Below, one piece after another: positions 38,652 to 53,029 of a stretch of 64,000 bases of DNA. Location of the stretch: positions 19,685,001-19,749,000 of the forward strand of contig NC_092568.1 of assembly GCF_037975245.1 (NCBI RefSeq). Reading direction: 5' to 3'. Position 1 is the stretch's first letter. Every line of letters begins with the position of its first letter. Both the position numbers and the translations under genes were made by a program. Origin of the DNA: Apostichopus japonicus (Eukaryota; Echinodermata; Holothuroidea; Aspidochirotida; Stichopodidae). The notes under the pieces were generated by a model, which had not been told where the DNA came from, made no database searches, and worked only from the letters and a program-made list of their open reading frames with translations.

Positions 38652-38975
38652 GCTCCAATTATAGCACGCTATAGCTAGGAAAGCTTTGTGATTACGTAAT
38701 CGACCTGCCACGGACGTAAATCAACCTCAGGCTCTACAAATAGCCTGCATAGCTTCTTAACACCATGGAGCTCTTTGTGTAAACACTGTGTGGAAATATG
38801 TTTATTTTCTACAGTTTAGTTAATCATACAGCGTTCACTCAAAGACCCTCATATAAGAAATTATATGTGGCAGTCGTTGCAGACAAATTGGTAAAACGAG
38901 GTCATTTTACGACCAAGGCAGATCGCTTACGTAATCTCAAGAAACATTTCCATGATAGCGTGCTATAGTTGGGGT
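38652..38975. mobile_element. MITE-like element with about 75-bp terminal inverted repeats
   Basis: The left end CTCCAATTATAGCACGCTAT and the reverse complement of the right end (CCCCAACTATAGCACGCTAT) differ at two positions. Pairing continues inward through GATTACGTAATCGACCTGCC on the left and GATTACGTAAGCGATCTGCC on the right, with GACGTAAATCAACCTC against GTCGTAAAATGACCTC. A unique core of about 160 bp lies between. The length, about 324 bp, and lack of an open frame suit a MITE. The superfamily is not assigned. Confidence 0.75.
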
Positions 38976-41619
38976 CTTTGGGGGTGTTTTGTTAAAGAAA
39001 ATTGTGCCCATTTTGCAACGGAATAAAATAAATGATTCCCTGAAAAGTACGTTTTCTAATTTTTTCATCTTGTACACACTTAATACCACTTTGTGTGAGC
39101 TTTGAGTAAAACTTGTGATTTAAACTTGCACGCACAGTACCGTACGTATACTATACGACAACAGTTAAGCAGATGTGACCGCTGACGATTTCATTGCCTA
39201 TGGTATATTTGCTTCGTACCCACACACTCCAAGAATGAGAACTTCTGCCTGCATGCTTGGCTTTTAAACCCCAGTAAAATCTACAATCTTCTTAAATATT
39301 CTCCTTTGAGATAAATCCTACAAATTTGTCCACCCCGTACTTAATTATTCCGCCATTTTTCATTTGCTCATTTTCATCATCTAACAATTAATTTTAAACT
39401 TTGTCTTTGCCAAATTATGACAAAACCAGTGGCATTTTTAACACCTGCCACAGCCCTTCTCTCAGCCGAGTGGCGTATCCTGTTTCAAGGCAGGCATGCC
39501 TTCCCGAGTCCCAAGCATGACTCGAATCATGAATGTAAGCATACTGATGACCAGAGGGATCCCGATATTCGATGCTGCAAATTTAATGATTTGGGAAATT
39601 TGGGATGCATCTCGGAGATGAGAAAATTATCCCTGCCCGTTATATCGGAGTATTAGACTTTTTTCATATATATGTGTTCTACGTGGTTACTTGTGTGACT
39701 TTGCATGGTGAAAAGGCGATGCCGTAGATGATCATGTTAAGACTTTAGCGGAGAGGATTAAGGGCAATGCAAGGTACAAGCACAAAAATGTCAAGTACGT
39801 GAATTATATAGATGGAGTGGAACTGTAGCATGAATACTGCTGGTGAAAAACTTCTCACAGTGATCATCGTAACAGAGACAAAAAAAACCAAAAAAAGACA
39901 GGAGATAAAAGAAAAAAAAAAATAAATAAGAAAGAGGCAATTTCCACGAGAGAATTTATGCCTCAACTTAATGTGCCAATAATCTTTATATTAAAAATAA
40001 ATTCTATTCATGACAAAGTTGTTTGGTTTCAGCAGGCCTGAGTTTATGAAAGAGAGATTAAAAGTGCTTAACTCAGGTGAACAGCAAGCGATGGACTCTA
40101 CCTAGAAAATGGCGACTGGGAACAGGGCGGAATCGGGGTGAGGGTTGAGGGAGGAGATATGGGTTTGAATGGCCCGAGGATAATGGAGGTGGAATTTTAG
40201 AAGAGGATGTTTTAGAAAGGTGAAAGCGCCATCTTGAAAATATTCTATAGTCATTCTGGCAACCACAAAAGAGTCTGTTCTAAGTTTAATCAGCTTGTCA
40301 AATGTCAATGTCCTATTTCATGTTGACTACTTTCGATCTGAAATATCATTATTCTGTCAAGTTTTCAAGGTTTGCACACATTTAAACGTGAATGACATTA
40401 TCGGCAACACACCAGTCCTTCTATCATCATTGAAGGCTAGAGGTTAAATTAAAATAATTAAATGTTGAAATTGTTTTAACATTGGGTGAAAACATCAGAT
40501 AGTTTTAACACAGCATCACCATGCAGAAACCTATTTGCGACTATACAAAGTCACGATTCTTGGAAAACATGCAATTTTAACCCACAACAGAACAACAAAT
40601 ATTTAATGCAACAGAAGGTAAGCACAGTGTAAATTTACAAAAGTGTCCAGATCTAAAGAGTAGAATAAAAACCGTGCTGAATTGTGTCGATGACAAACAC
40701 AATACCCCTCCGAGAAGCTTATATAGCTGTATGTATGTAGGAAAATCTAAGGGCCTATATTGGTAACATTGATGATAACTATATACACAAGTTACTTGCA
40801 GGATGCAGTTTGCATTAAGGCCATTGCACAGAAGAAGTAAATTGTACTCTCGGTTTGAGCTTGTATGTATTTTTACTGCTAAAGTAAAAAGCTTTCTATG
40901 GTTGAGATATCGTGGAAAGGACAAAGTTTTGAACAAGAAACCAGAGACCATGAAGCATTAAGTCTAGACAAAAATACAAGGGTACACCCAAGATTTTTTG
41001 CCAAGCTCAACAAAATATGATTACAAATATGTAGTCTGGTAAAGCAGCGCACATACGGTAGTGAACATGCTCGTCAAGCGTTCCTTCGCCATTTGCACTG
41101 AAATTTAGAAATACCATATTTGGTCGTTTGTTTGTCTGTTTGTTTATTCCAACTTCGTTTCGGTTAAAGGTATATAGAATGATTATACTTCAAAATGCGG
41201 CTTTAATACAAGAGTGTCTAATCAATTATAGTCCCTGCCATTTAATTTTAGGTGCTTCAATAAAACTACGTACTAACTGATAATTGGCATTGGTAGCACA
41301 CCTAGTCAAAACTTCAGAACATAATGAAATGTTTCCCCAAAAGGTACTGAAGAACTTAGCACGCAAAGAATCTGGATGTACGACCTGGTTAATTCACCTT
41401 GGCTTCGGCTTTGAGTACAACATTTCTGTATTCTGCCCTGTTGGATGAATCTAACTGGAATAGAAATTACCGACTCTGCGATCCACGTTAGAGTTATCGC
41501 CGACTTGGTTACAGTGGTCCCCCTCACAATTTTGCAAGGTCGGTGAGAGTGACTCCATAGGTTTCCCTTTTTGGAAACCAAGAAGAAGACGCAAACACAA
41601 TTACCCACCATCTTGAATT
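38976..41619. other. No recognisable gene
   Basis: A 79-residue frame at 39417-39656 has balanced composition but no recognisable domain. The rest is AT-rich. The adjoining sequence 41306-41611 also has an unassigned open frame on the minus strand. Confidence 0.5.
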
Positions 41620-42096
41620 TTCTTAATAGAACGTACCGACAGATGGTGGCCGACCTGTGCGATTAATCCACTACAAAAGAAAGAGTCGACTATCAGCACT
41701 ACCGGTCACCTTAATAGGAGGTACAGAGAGATGGTGGCCGACCTGAGCGATTAATCCACTACAAAAGAAAGAGTCGACTATCAGCACTACCGGTCACCTT
41801 AATAGGAGGAACAGACGGATGGTGGCCGACCTGTGTGATTAAACGACTTCAAAAGAAAGAGTCGACTATCAGCACTACCCGTCACCTTAATAGGAGGAAC
41901 AGACGGATGGTGGCCGACCTGTGCGATTAAACGACTACATTAGCATTAGTCGACTATCAGCACTACCCGTCACCTTAATAGGAGGTACAGAGAGATGGTG
42001 ACAGACCTGTGCGATTAATCCACTACAAAAGAAAGAGTCGACTATCAGCACTACCGGTCACCTTAATAGGAGGTACGGAGAGATGGTGGCCGACAA
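41620..42096. repeat. 88-bp satellite array, about 5.4 copies
   Basis: The marker GATGGTGGCCGACCTG, with small variants, recurs at 41642, 41730, 41818, 41906, 41994 and 42082, exactly 88 bp apart each time. Each unit contains GTCGAC and usually ACCGGT, plus CACCTTAATAGGAGG. Copies differ at a few sites, for example AAAAGAAAGA replaced by TTAGCATTAG in the fourth. There are no internal length changes. The last unit breaks off after GGCCGAC and runs into unique sequence. Confidence 0.95.
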
Positions 42097-45000
42097 AGAA
42101 ACACTGTGAAGATGAGCAAAAAGAGAGCAAGAACACTGGTATTCTGACAAAAGATCAGTCAGATATATCGGTGCTATGCCGTGTAAAGGGAGCGATGCGA
42201 CTTTGCATTTCAAACGGCCTAGGATGGGTTGCCAGTGAAGTTCTTGAAGAATTAGTTTGATATAATTATGCTACCGGCTTTGAGTGACCAGCCGAACAGC
42301 TGAGAAGTTTTTTGCACATGCTGCAACGTTTTTTTATCTCAGTTTCCGGTAGTATACAGAGAGAAGACTGAATCGAGGGACTTATGTGGGCCTTGGTACT
42401 TAGTCTCGATCAAGTATATCCCCACCAGTTGATGTAATTGAAGGGCTTTCAGGGCCATTACGGTAATGGTCACAGAGGTGTAGTGTGGGGTCTTTATGGT
42501 GACTGCAGGCATGTACTGTCAAGTCCAGACTACTGTTATATATTTCATCTACCTGTTGTTACTTCTGACAATCTGTTAGGTCGGTAATATTCAGTCTTTT
42601 TTAGGTTTGTTTATTTACATGTATTAATCTTTGGTTAAAATGTTTCGTTCAACAAAGGATACTTTCACTGAACTTTTATCATATTGATATAGTGACGTAT
42701 GAAGAGCTTTACTTGTCTCATGAGAGAACAAAAGTGTCTCAGACCACCTTCTAAAACCTTGCGATTGCAGATCTCCCGGGAACATTTTGCTGGTTATATG
42801 AAAGTAGTAAGACTTCCTAAATTATTCATTTTGAATTAAATTTATTGTTGAATCAATCAATATAGACATATAAAACTTAATTATTGTTATTTCCACAGGT
42901 TGCTACTTTTATGACATTTCAAGTTGAGAAACTTTGGAAAGGAGGTAAATTACTGGCCTGAAAATAGATAGAGTTACTAAAAATAAAAAAGCCTGATGGA
43001 TCATGACCTACTGGGAAGCGATATCTTTAGCTCAAATTTAGCTAAAAAAAAGTGTTAATTTCGGTGAGCATATTATATGATTTCATAAGGTGAAGTTCGT
43101 CCTCCCATGAAATTTGCAATTTTTTAAAATATTTTTTTATATTTTTAACGACAAGCTGATTAGGGCGGTTGATTAATCCCATCGCTATACATTGCCGATC
43201 AATCAAAAGCCAGTGAACTCTTTTCTATTCTCTGACGCATGCATCTGATTGGCTGTAGATTTTGGGCCCTTAATACATCCTGACACCCATAGACGAAAGC
43301 GCAATGCCTCTCAGTGTGTGAAAAAAAAAACCCAGCATCGGAATTATTATCAGAGAGAATAATTACAAAGAAGAAAAGATAGAGCCAAAAAAAAAAAAAA
43401 AAAAATTTAACAGCCTTTGCTTCAGAAATGACACAAGTATTCTATAGGAGAAAATGAAAAATAAAAGGAATTTGTTTTTCCTCTTTTTGGGGGGGTTTTA
43501 GTTTTGCCTTTACTTTCTCCATATTTCCTTAAGCCCGTATTTGCATTGGCTTCATTAAAATTTCAAAGATGCCTGCACAGAAATAAGAACTACAAAAGCA
43601 TTGGGTACACTCAATTTCCACACCAATTATTCGATAGCTCCAAGAAGCTAGTGTATAATTACCAGGATTAGTTAGTTACTTTGTCGTAGATGAAGCTCCC
43701 ACATTAAAAGTTATAATAACTCAGACAAGCAGTTGACACTGTGCGGTAACGTTGATGCATTGGTCTTTGACTCCCGATAAATCATCAAACTTTCAAACCG
43801 AGCTGACAAAGTCATCCAGATAATATATAAGGACCGCCACCTCTGCTGCTATATAATGTAGTTTGACATGGTAAAAAAAAAACCAAAAAAAAAACTATTT
43901 CGTTTAAGTGACTCTTTGGGCTGAGTTTCGACCCAAAAAATTTCTCGATGCTTTTCAATTCTAAACATACCATAACAATTTTATATCTCATTACCTTGAG
44001 TAGATTGATACGTTTATTAAAAAAAATATCGAAGAAAACGTTGAATTTTTCGAGAACTTTTTCCAAATTTGATTCAGCTTACTTTAATACGTGTGCACAG
44101 TACTTCGATGAAAACCTGTTTGGGCAATGGAACGGTTATGGATCCAATCAGGTTAAGTTATTTATTCACTGTACAAAACTCTTTTGTGACAAAATAACCT
44201 AGCAGGGTCATTTAAGTTTTATCGATTGCAAATAAAATGTCGCTTTAACTATACTCGTTGGATTTGGGGAAACTGTTGATGGACCAAGCATGGTGGGGCT
44301 ACCTCGTTTGGATATAAGATAGCATAACCTACGACCCGACACGTTCCCCCCCCCCCGTTTCTACATTTATAACAATTCTATTGTAAACCAAACACAATTC
44401 TCCTTCACTAATCTCATTTTTTTGTTATTGCTTCCTGCTAGTAACGGTTTTCGCTTTATATTTTTTCGATGAAATGCCAGACGGAAATTACCATAAGGAT
44501 GTTGTTTACTGTCATGTATTTATAGCTGTACTAGTCAATTTCTATTCCAACGGATGCACTGAGTCAAACAAAAACTTATTGCCTATTGTTATTAAACAGA
44601 CTTGCAGGTATAGTCCAGGTAAAAAGAACAATAACATTAAAACAAAGGAAATCGTGGATAACTAAAGCCCCTTTTGGATTGGTTCCTGTGGTAAAATGTT
44701 AGAATCCCAAAAATTCACTTTAAATTCTGATAACGATATTGGCGTTCAATGATACTCTGACAGTGGCTACTTTTTCAAGGAAAAAAATGAATTGCATAAG
44801 AATGGCTAATTATGCAAACACATAATGTAGCTGTTATATATAAAATTTAAGGGCAGCATATAGGAAGGTTGCAAGACCTTTGTTTAAAAGTTTTGACTCA
44901 ATTTTCAACTGGTCATTAAGCGTAATTCGAGCTGAAAATTTGTAACGAGTTGGACTTGAAATGTTAAAGAAAATAGTTTCATGTCTTTTAATTTAATATC

Positions 45001-48000
45001 ATTTTTTGTTGGGGGAGGGGTTGGGGGACGTTGGGGAGGGAGGAAAGAGGTATCTTTTTTTTATTAGCTATTATATAGCATTATTGGTCCAATACAAGAA
45101 TATTGTAAAAGTTTTGCAGTCAAATTACTAAGTCACACAGTTTAATATATAATATGTACTCGTTGTAATGACAATCAATTTTAGTACTATAGTGATCGCA
45201 CTTTAGATCAGAGAAATGTTAATGTCGTAACTAACTTCAACACGGTTGTCAAATTAATGATAAAATTGGAAATGGAATATTGTTGCCTTCATAGTTTATA
45301 GATCTACATGTCTCCTGGTTAATTTACAGATTGAGAGGCAACAGGGATAAAGTCAGGCTGTTAATACTTTCACCACAGGGGTTTTTGTTTCCAACTCTGC
45401 TTGTGTAACAACTTCTCAATAATTGTTGCATTAATTTATAATAACTCCTATAATTAATCCTAATAGCAACATCTACGTTAGAATGTCACAATTTAACAGA
45501 CCAAAAAAAAAATGCTTTCACAGCTTAATTTGCTAGATTTGTATTAATTGTGAATCAATACATGAAATTTCTGGACAATCAAATAACTATAAAGTTACGT
45601 ATGCATTTATGCGTGTAGGTATATATATATATATATAGATACATATAAATATCTAATTATAATGAGGTTGCAATCATAATCACTCCATTTCTCTCTTTTC
45701 TTAGGTGCATGAACGGTTTTCCTTAAGGTTAAATGGTGCTTTGCGATTATTACTAATGCTTCGTTTGGCTTTAGGAACTGTCTTCTTCCCCCCCCCCCCT
45801 TTTTTTAAACATCGTCAGGAGATAACGTTTGAGATGCCTTCACTTTTCCTCCGATGCTGCCGATCATGACTTAAAAAAAATAATAAAAAATATATAAAAA
45901 AAGAAGAATCATGTTAATTTTTCACATCATTAGTCAGTGGCTTCTTAACAGAATTGCCAGAGGAATGAAGAGAGAGAAAAAAAAATGCAAAAAAAAAATA
46001 GAAGAGTTACCGTCCCTCATTCTGAGCTACTTTTGATTGTTTCGTACGATTCATCCGTAATCTGCCCGTGGACGCAGCTCAATTGGCAAGTATCGTACCT
46101 TAACGAAATAATACGGCAGAGAGATCCGGGATACTTTTTTTCCCCCTGTTTCTTCCTTTTTGTTTCCCCTGATGTTCCTATTGTTTTGTTTTGTTTTGTT
46201 TCTTCATTCTTCTTTCTTTTTTTTTCTGGTGTATTTTTTCCACTAAGAGCAATTGATATCTCTCAAGCCGAAAGTGACAACATGGATTGACTTAGCGACG
46301 TTGATTGCTCAAAACATTAGCAGATGATCCACATGAATGTGTTCCATCAGGGATTCTCTTCATATTGACATTAAGATGGAGTACCTCATGTCAAGAATAT
46401 ATTAATTGAAGTATGGTAAAGAATGACTGTGTTTTCTCGTACTTGTGCAGGAAACAACTTGTAAAAAAACGCGCAATGACAAACGTATTAAGTACCAGAG
46501 CTCCGTTTATACGTGCGTTTCTTCTCTTCAGCAGAGCTATACACAGCGTGTGGATTATAAATGCCAATTTCTCGGTATTTCCTGCAAGTTGATTTAGGCA
46601 TGAAATTACAACACAGGTTTTGCTTGACTATACATCGCGCACAGCTCGTTTTATTCTCGACTGTGATTTTTGTCATGTTTTTCGATGTGCAGTAAAATTC
46701 CACATTTGGTGAGGGATGGTCGTTGCTGCTTTATAATACCGTTCAGTTGGGATAGGGGAGGGAGTTTAGGGAGGATGATGAAGTGACATAAGTTCTAAGA
46801 TATTGCTCTTTGCAGGAACATAATTTTGTACACTTTAAGATACCGTACTGTCACATACGTTGATGGTTACTTTGTCGATTAGACAAATATTATAACTCAA
46901 GTACTAGTGTGGCCAGGTTGTTGCAGTGTTTTCCTTGATGGTCTCTCTCACATAACTGCTCTGTACAGGTATAGTAATTGATGCTTTAAATTAAAAGTCT
47001 AAAGTTGCGGGAATTGGGATACCGTATAGGCCAGATGGCTTTAATTTTTAATAAACATGGATTAATGAAGATCTTTATATCTGTCATAAGGTACATTGTA
47101 TGATGTGTCAGTAACCATTTTTCATCATATTGCGGGCTCCCCCCCCCCAAAAAAAGTTTAATACACGGAGTATTGGCACTACCCTTGTATGCATGTACCC
47201 AGCTGCCTGCATGGGCATAAAAGGTCCTGTAACGTATGAAGAAAAAGAAGGGAAAAACTGAAAAAGAGAAGAACTTTTTCCACAAGCTGCAGAATGATGC
47301 CAAATTGAAAACATATGCAATTAATGTATATCAGTTATGGGATTTATGTAGCTTAAAGTAACTAATGTAAAACTCTGAAAAGTTAAATTTCTTTGCTCTT
47401 TTAAGTGTGTTTTAATCGTTCTACTGCGTGATCTATCAGGTTGGGCATTTATAGGAAGTTGAGGTTTGTTTGCACCAAGAAAACGTACAAAACCCTAAGT
47501 ACTATGAATCGTGCAGCCCTGTCACTATCTCTACTTGACTAGTGTGTCCAAGTGTCCAGGTATGCGTGTAACGAACAACAACGGAAAGAAAAGGTCAATG
47601 TTGACCTTGGGTCATCCCAGAGCTGTGTTTAGGCCCAAGTTTACGAATTTAATCAAGAGCACAGGGTCTCATCCTCTGTCCAATCTAGTATATCGCTGAG
47701 TCAGCCAAATTGCGAGGTTCGATCCCGAGTTTACTTAAGTCACAAATCCGACCCAAAGTACAGGATTCAAATACCAAGGTGGTTCTAAATTGCAAATTGG
47801 GCTATCATACAGTTAAGTTCGCAGGGTTGCACCCCCACCCCCCCCAACATGGGACGTACACACATGTAGGTGTGGGACAATGTACAGACTGCTCCATCGC
47901 TCTGTTGAAAAGTTACGTGAGAATGATGAAGGTCTTGCATCAGGCCTAGACACAAGACCGAAAGAAAAATGAAACGAGCAAACAAACAAACAAACATGAA

Positions 48001-50454
48001 AAGAGGTAACTGAATGTGGAGCAGGAAGCAAAGAAACATTTTGGCCAGAGATGCTGATAAAGTATAGTATTATTTCCCTGGTTGAGTAATCTGCACAGTG
48101 TAAGAATATAACCTACAGATGTATAGATACGAATAGATGCACCATATCGGAAAGTTAGAGAGAGATCTCAACGTCACTGAAACATCATTAGACAAATGTC
48201 TACACGAGAGAATATACGAGGCAACAGCATGCCGCATGGCCATGTGCACTGTATTAACCTAAGGCACGTACACTACTACGTTGATATGATAATACTACTG
48301 CAGTCATGCTCAGCCCTCGGCTGTGATGCTTATCTCTTACCCGAGTAGTCAGGAAAGGAAATGGATTCTCTTTTTTCTCTCCTTTCTTACATTAATGACG
48401 CAAAACCTTAAACATGACTTTTAAAAATAGATTTTTGTTTTAGTATTGGCTAAAGGTAGCCAGGTCACGTATTGGTGGTGCAGCTTAAATTAGGTCACCT
48501 TGATTTAGGATTTGGCTCGATTACAATTGCTTCAACGGTCGTTCTGACTGTCTCTCGGAATAATTCTAAGCTTAGGGAGAACATTTCCGTATACAGGCCC
48601 GTGGCCTGAGTAACCGATTTGGGGGGGGGGGTGTGGGAGAAGGGGCACATCATTGCAGCAGTATTGTAATCCTGGGAGAGGGATCTAAGGGGAAGGGAGG
48701 AGGGGGTGTCTCGATCTCTTCCCAATGAGAATTTTTTGCTTATCTTAGGGCTTTAGATGCCAAATGATGCAATCTCATCCATCTTTTTTGCCCTACAGTA
48801 CAATTTGTATCCAGTTTTCTGTTTGTATGCAACCTTAATCTCTTTTGTTTTATTGAACAAGAAATGTTGCCAACTTTTACGGTTGACGTTTCACAGAGCT
48901 CAATGATTACTCCTTTGGTTTTCTCTAGCATGTGTAATTTCACACGTACATTATTTGGGTAACCATCGAAGTTCATACGTTTGTCGATATATAGAGTGGT
49001 CGATCCGTCTGGCCGATGCCAACATGTGAAATAATCCGCACCACAACACAATATTGGCAAATGTATTTACGCTGCTTTTTTTTTTTTAGCAATTGTCAAG
49101 TATTTCTGTCTGTTAAGGCTGGCTGTATGACAGTCTCTTTGTACAATTCAATCGCGGTCCATCTCACAATCTAACTGCCCCTTATAATTGCTATATAATT
49201 GCCTATATAATATATAGTAATTAGCTGTCTAAGTTGAAGTTATACTCGAACAATATCAAACATTATTGTAGTATGATAATCCATATCTCAGATCATTTCT
49301 TTTCAAACAAGTTTCCAACCAATGAAGTCAGTCCGATACATTACCGGTGAAAACTACATACTGTTTATCCCAAATTCTATATTATCTGAGCACTACATAT
49401 ATTAAAGGGAGATTACAGTTCTGTCACCATATTGTCCGATACCCTTATACTCTGTCATGTTGTAAGTTAAGTCTAACGTTTTACTGACCATCCTATGTCA
49501 GGTTTCAACATGTACTATTGTAACATTTGGAGTGGGCAAAGAGGAGGGGGGGGGGTGGGTGTCTCTTAGAACACTTTCTTCTGTCAAGTGCCCCTTCTTT
49601 TTTTGAGATCTAAGAGAGAAATGGTATTTTACCCCTAAAGTAACTGAAAAGTTACCACAAATCACATTAAACCAATTTGTAATAATGTCAAATTCTGACA
49701 AAACCATAATACCAATATGAAGCTTTTGAATGCAAAGCTTTTTATTCAGGCAACAGTTTAATGAGCCTATGAGACATATTAATGATGATAATTCAACCAT
49801 TAACAATCAATTGTAATCAGTATTAAAGAACATCATGAATTATTATGTATGATATTTTACAGCTAGCAAGTCCGGCTGATTTGAAACCCCTACATATCAT
49901 TTTATAATATTAAGACAATATTTTCCAAAATATACTATAATATCTCGCATAACTTAACCCACACTATATCTATATATATATAGAGTCAATTTGTAATTCA
50001 TCTGCAAAAGGTTAGAACTGACCTTCACACATAAAAACCAGCTGTGTGAATAATGTAACCATACTTCTCAGTTTCAGATATACTCAAGGACATATTGCAG
50101 TTGTAAGATTAAATTAATGAATTATTGCATTTTTCATAACATACTGTGACTCTCTCATTTATCTATTATGATCATTATTGTATAGTAGCTCCCATAGTCG
50201 CCTCCAATTCTTTTCTATCAGTGCTGGTAAGCAAATATGTTTTTCTAATATGTAACCCCATAGAAATAACGTAGAGCAGTTATTATGATGAACAGATGGC
50301 TAAAGGTTTGTTTGACCAAGTGACTACATTAACCACCATCATCATAGCCAAGTACAACCTTCCCCCCTAAAATTAAATGGAACAGTCTACCAGACTGTCC
50401 AGTCCGTTGTCTATGTGTGTGACAATTGAAAAACAATGTGACTGGTGTTGGATT

Positions 50455-50493
<39 letters not shown>

Positions 50494-52834
50494 ACTGTTA
50501 GAAGCAACAACGAAAAAAAAAGAGAAAAAAAATTATAAGTGAAGAAAGAATAGGAGTAATTCCTTATGAAAGATATGTGATACTTGTCAAGTGCAATATT
50601 TCTGAAACATATTTCTCTGCAACGGCAGCAACAGTGTACGTGATATACAGGTTATTTTCCAAACTGTCTCTGTGTGTTTGTGTTTGTGTGTGGAAGGGAT
50701 TCAGTGCCTGCTGCCCTAAGTGTTATGTTACCGAATGAAATGTTACACTTGATGGTCTGAACTTGGCCGTTCAGTGTTTGGGCATTTATACAAATATACC
50801 TATTTCCCAATGGGTCAGTCTGTCTGTCTGTCTGTGCATTATGTATTCAGGGCAGGGATTATTAGGTGCAGTGTGTGTATACACAAGCACTTAACATTTT
50901 CCCAGTGTAGCTGATATATGTGCACAACATGATGAGGAGGGTATACATATATTCGCCATGAACTACATAGTTAATATGTATATATATATACATATATATT
51001 AGAAGCCTATAGAACAACATAAATATATACAAATTCAGGTTGTCTGGTGACCTAAGTCTCATTGATTTCGAAAGGTATTTTATTAAGCGAAAAGACCAAA
51101 AAACAAAACAAAATCCATATACTAAGTTTGCCCTATAAATGAACCAAAATTTAGAAGGATAAATGTTGCATACATTTGACTTGGCAATGAGAAAAGGATT
51201 TCACTTTGGCCTAGATTAAATGTACAGTCAGTCTAAACAGCAAGATCCAAGAGACCGGGGTTGGATTAAACAGGAAATGGATCGAATGATGTTAGGGTTA
51301 ATGGCTAAGGGTTATGGCTAAGACTGTAGCTCAAAGGCTTAAAAGTGTAATATAGTGCTTAAAGGTTTAGTTGTGGATGTAAAAGGTATAATGGTCAATT
51401 TTGGTCAGTTATCGATGTTCTAAGGCCTGATTTTGTAGTGCTGTTCGGTGGTCTGTGATGGGGTATATACTAATATTTTATATGAAGAAAGGTTCAACAC
51501 AAAACTTTGCACCTTGGGGGAGGGGGGAGGAAGGGATGAGGGGATAATACAGTGGGGAGACTCCCTCTTTGGTCTGGGACATTGAAAAATGTGATTTTGA
51601 AGGTTACCCTGTGGGAAATTATTATGATACTAAATATAAGAATTATTAAAAAAGCTGCAATCTAGCACACATTATTGCCACTGAAATGGCCAATTTATTG
51701 CGTAGCTAGGAGAAAGTTTTTCACTGTAGTACTAAAATGTCGAACCAATGAAAATCAATACATTGCTTGAAATCTTGAAAATCTACTCAGGCATTCAAGC
51801 AAGTAGGCTATTGTTACAAGGAGGGGTGGACATGGGAGGGGGCGGGGGGAGGGAGGGCATTGTATCCTACTCGTACTGAATATTTGTAATTCTGAATGTG
51901 TCAAACATTGTATTGGGTTTATAATCTGTTAATTTTCATGGTAAAAGCATCAGGTAAATCAAGTGTAATTTTATAAAATTATCTTTCCAGGCAATGATGC
52001 AGCTGACCTTGATCAAATCTTTTAAAGAGTATAGTCTACAGCTCCTTGGGAGAAGATCTATTAATAAAATCCATAACTATTTTAAAAATAGTCCTTATCA
52101 ACTCAACCCTTGTTAAAACCTTTCCCGCCCCCCCTCCTTCTCGTCCCCCTTAGCAACCACAAAAGCATGTATCCATTATTCCTGAAAAGTTGTTAAATAT
52201 CATAAACAGAAAGGATTCATAGCAAATAAAATCATTTCTGCAAAACTTTGTCTGCATGCACATGTCCAAGAAGGTCAACAAAAAAAGAAAAAAAAACAAA
52301 AGAAGGAAAAGAAAACCCATCCAGCACAACAACACAACAAGAAATGCTGCTGGACGGACCAAGACTGTACATATATTAAAAACTAAAAAAAAAATGTTGT
52401 TGACAATTGTTGACCTGGCCTACAAAAGAGATCTAATAGATAGTTCCTCCAAGAGGGATAGGAGGGGGTGGGAGGGGGGGAGGGGTTATAATTTTTTAAT
52501 GCTTATCAACAATCTTAACAATTTTCTTCAAATTCCCACATGCCACATCTTGGCAAGCTTTTGTAACCTTCTAGATTCTGCATACCTCTGATATCTCGTG
52601 TATAAAACCTAACCCACAATTCTCAATTATTGTAAATGTTAAAGAAAATGGTGTTATAAAACTTTTCAGATTATGCCGATAAGACTATTCTAATACCACT
52701 CTTGACTAGGATATGAATCATGATGCAACCTTGCCCTTCTTCTTCTTTGGGAGCAAAAGAAAAGGAGAAAATCTCACGAAAGTTACAGAAGCATTGGTAT
52801 ACCTCTTTACATATATTTATATATATATATATCG
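42097..52834. other. No recognisable gene or element over about 10.7 kb
   Basis: AT-rich sequence with homopolymers (A at 43389-43406, C at 44346-44355 and 45788-45799, G at 48620-48630) and small AT tracts (45619-45638, 49969-49981). A G-rich tract lies at 51833-51858. Open frames are short and low-complexity or unrecognised. Confidence 0.55.
50456..50490. repeat. (TA)n microsatellite
   Basis: About 17 TA units, pure. Confidence 0.95.
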
Positions 52835-52838
52835 GCCA

Positions 52839-53029
<191 letters not shown>

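Noticed and set aside
47700-47735. tRNA-like B box GAGGTTCGATCCCGAG
   Set aside because: No A box at the right distance and no cloverleaf pairing could be found.
51290-51330. Interstitial telomere-like TTAGGGTTA words
   Set aside because: Only two imperfect words, with no TTAGGG periodicity.
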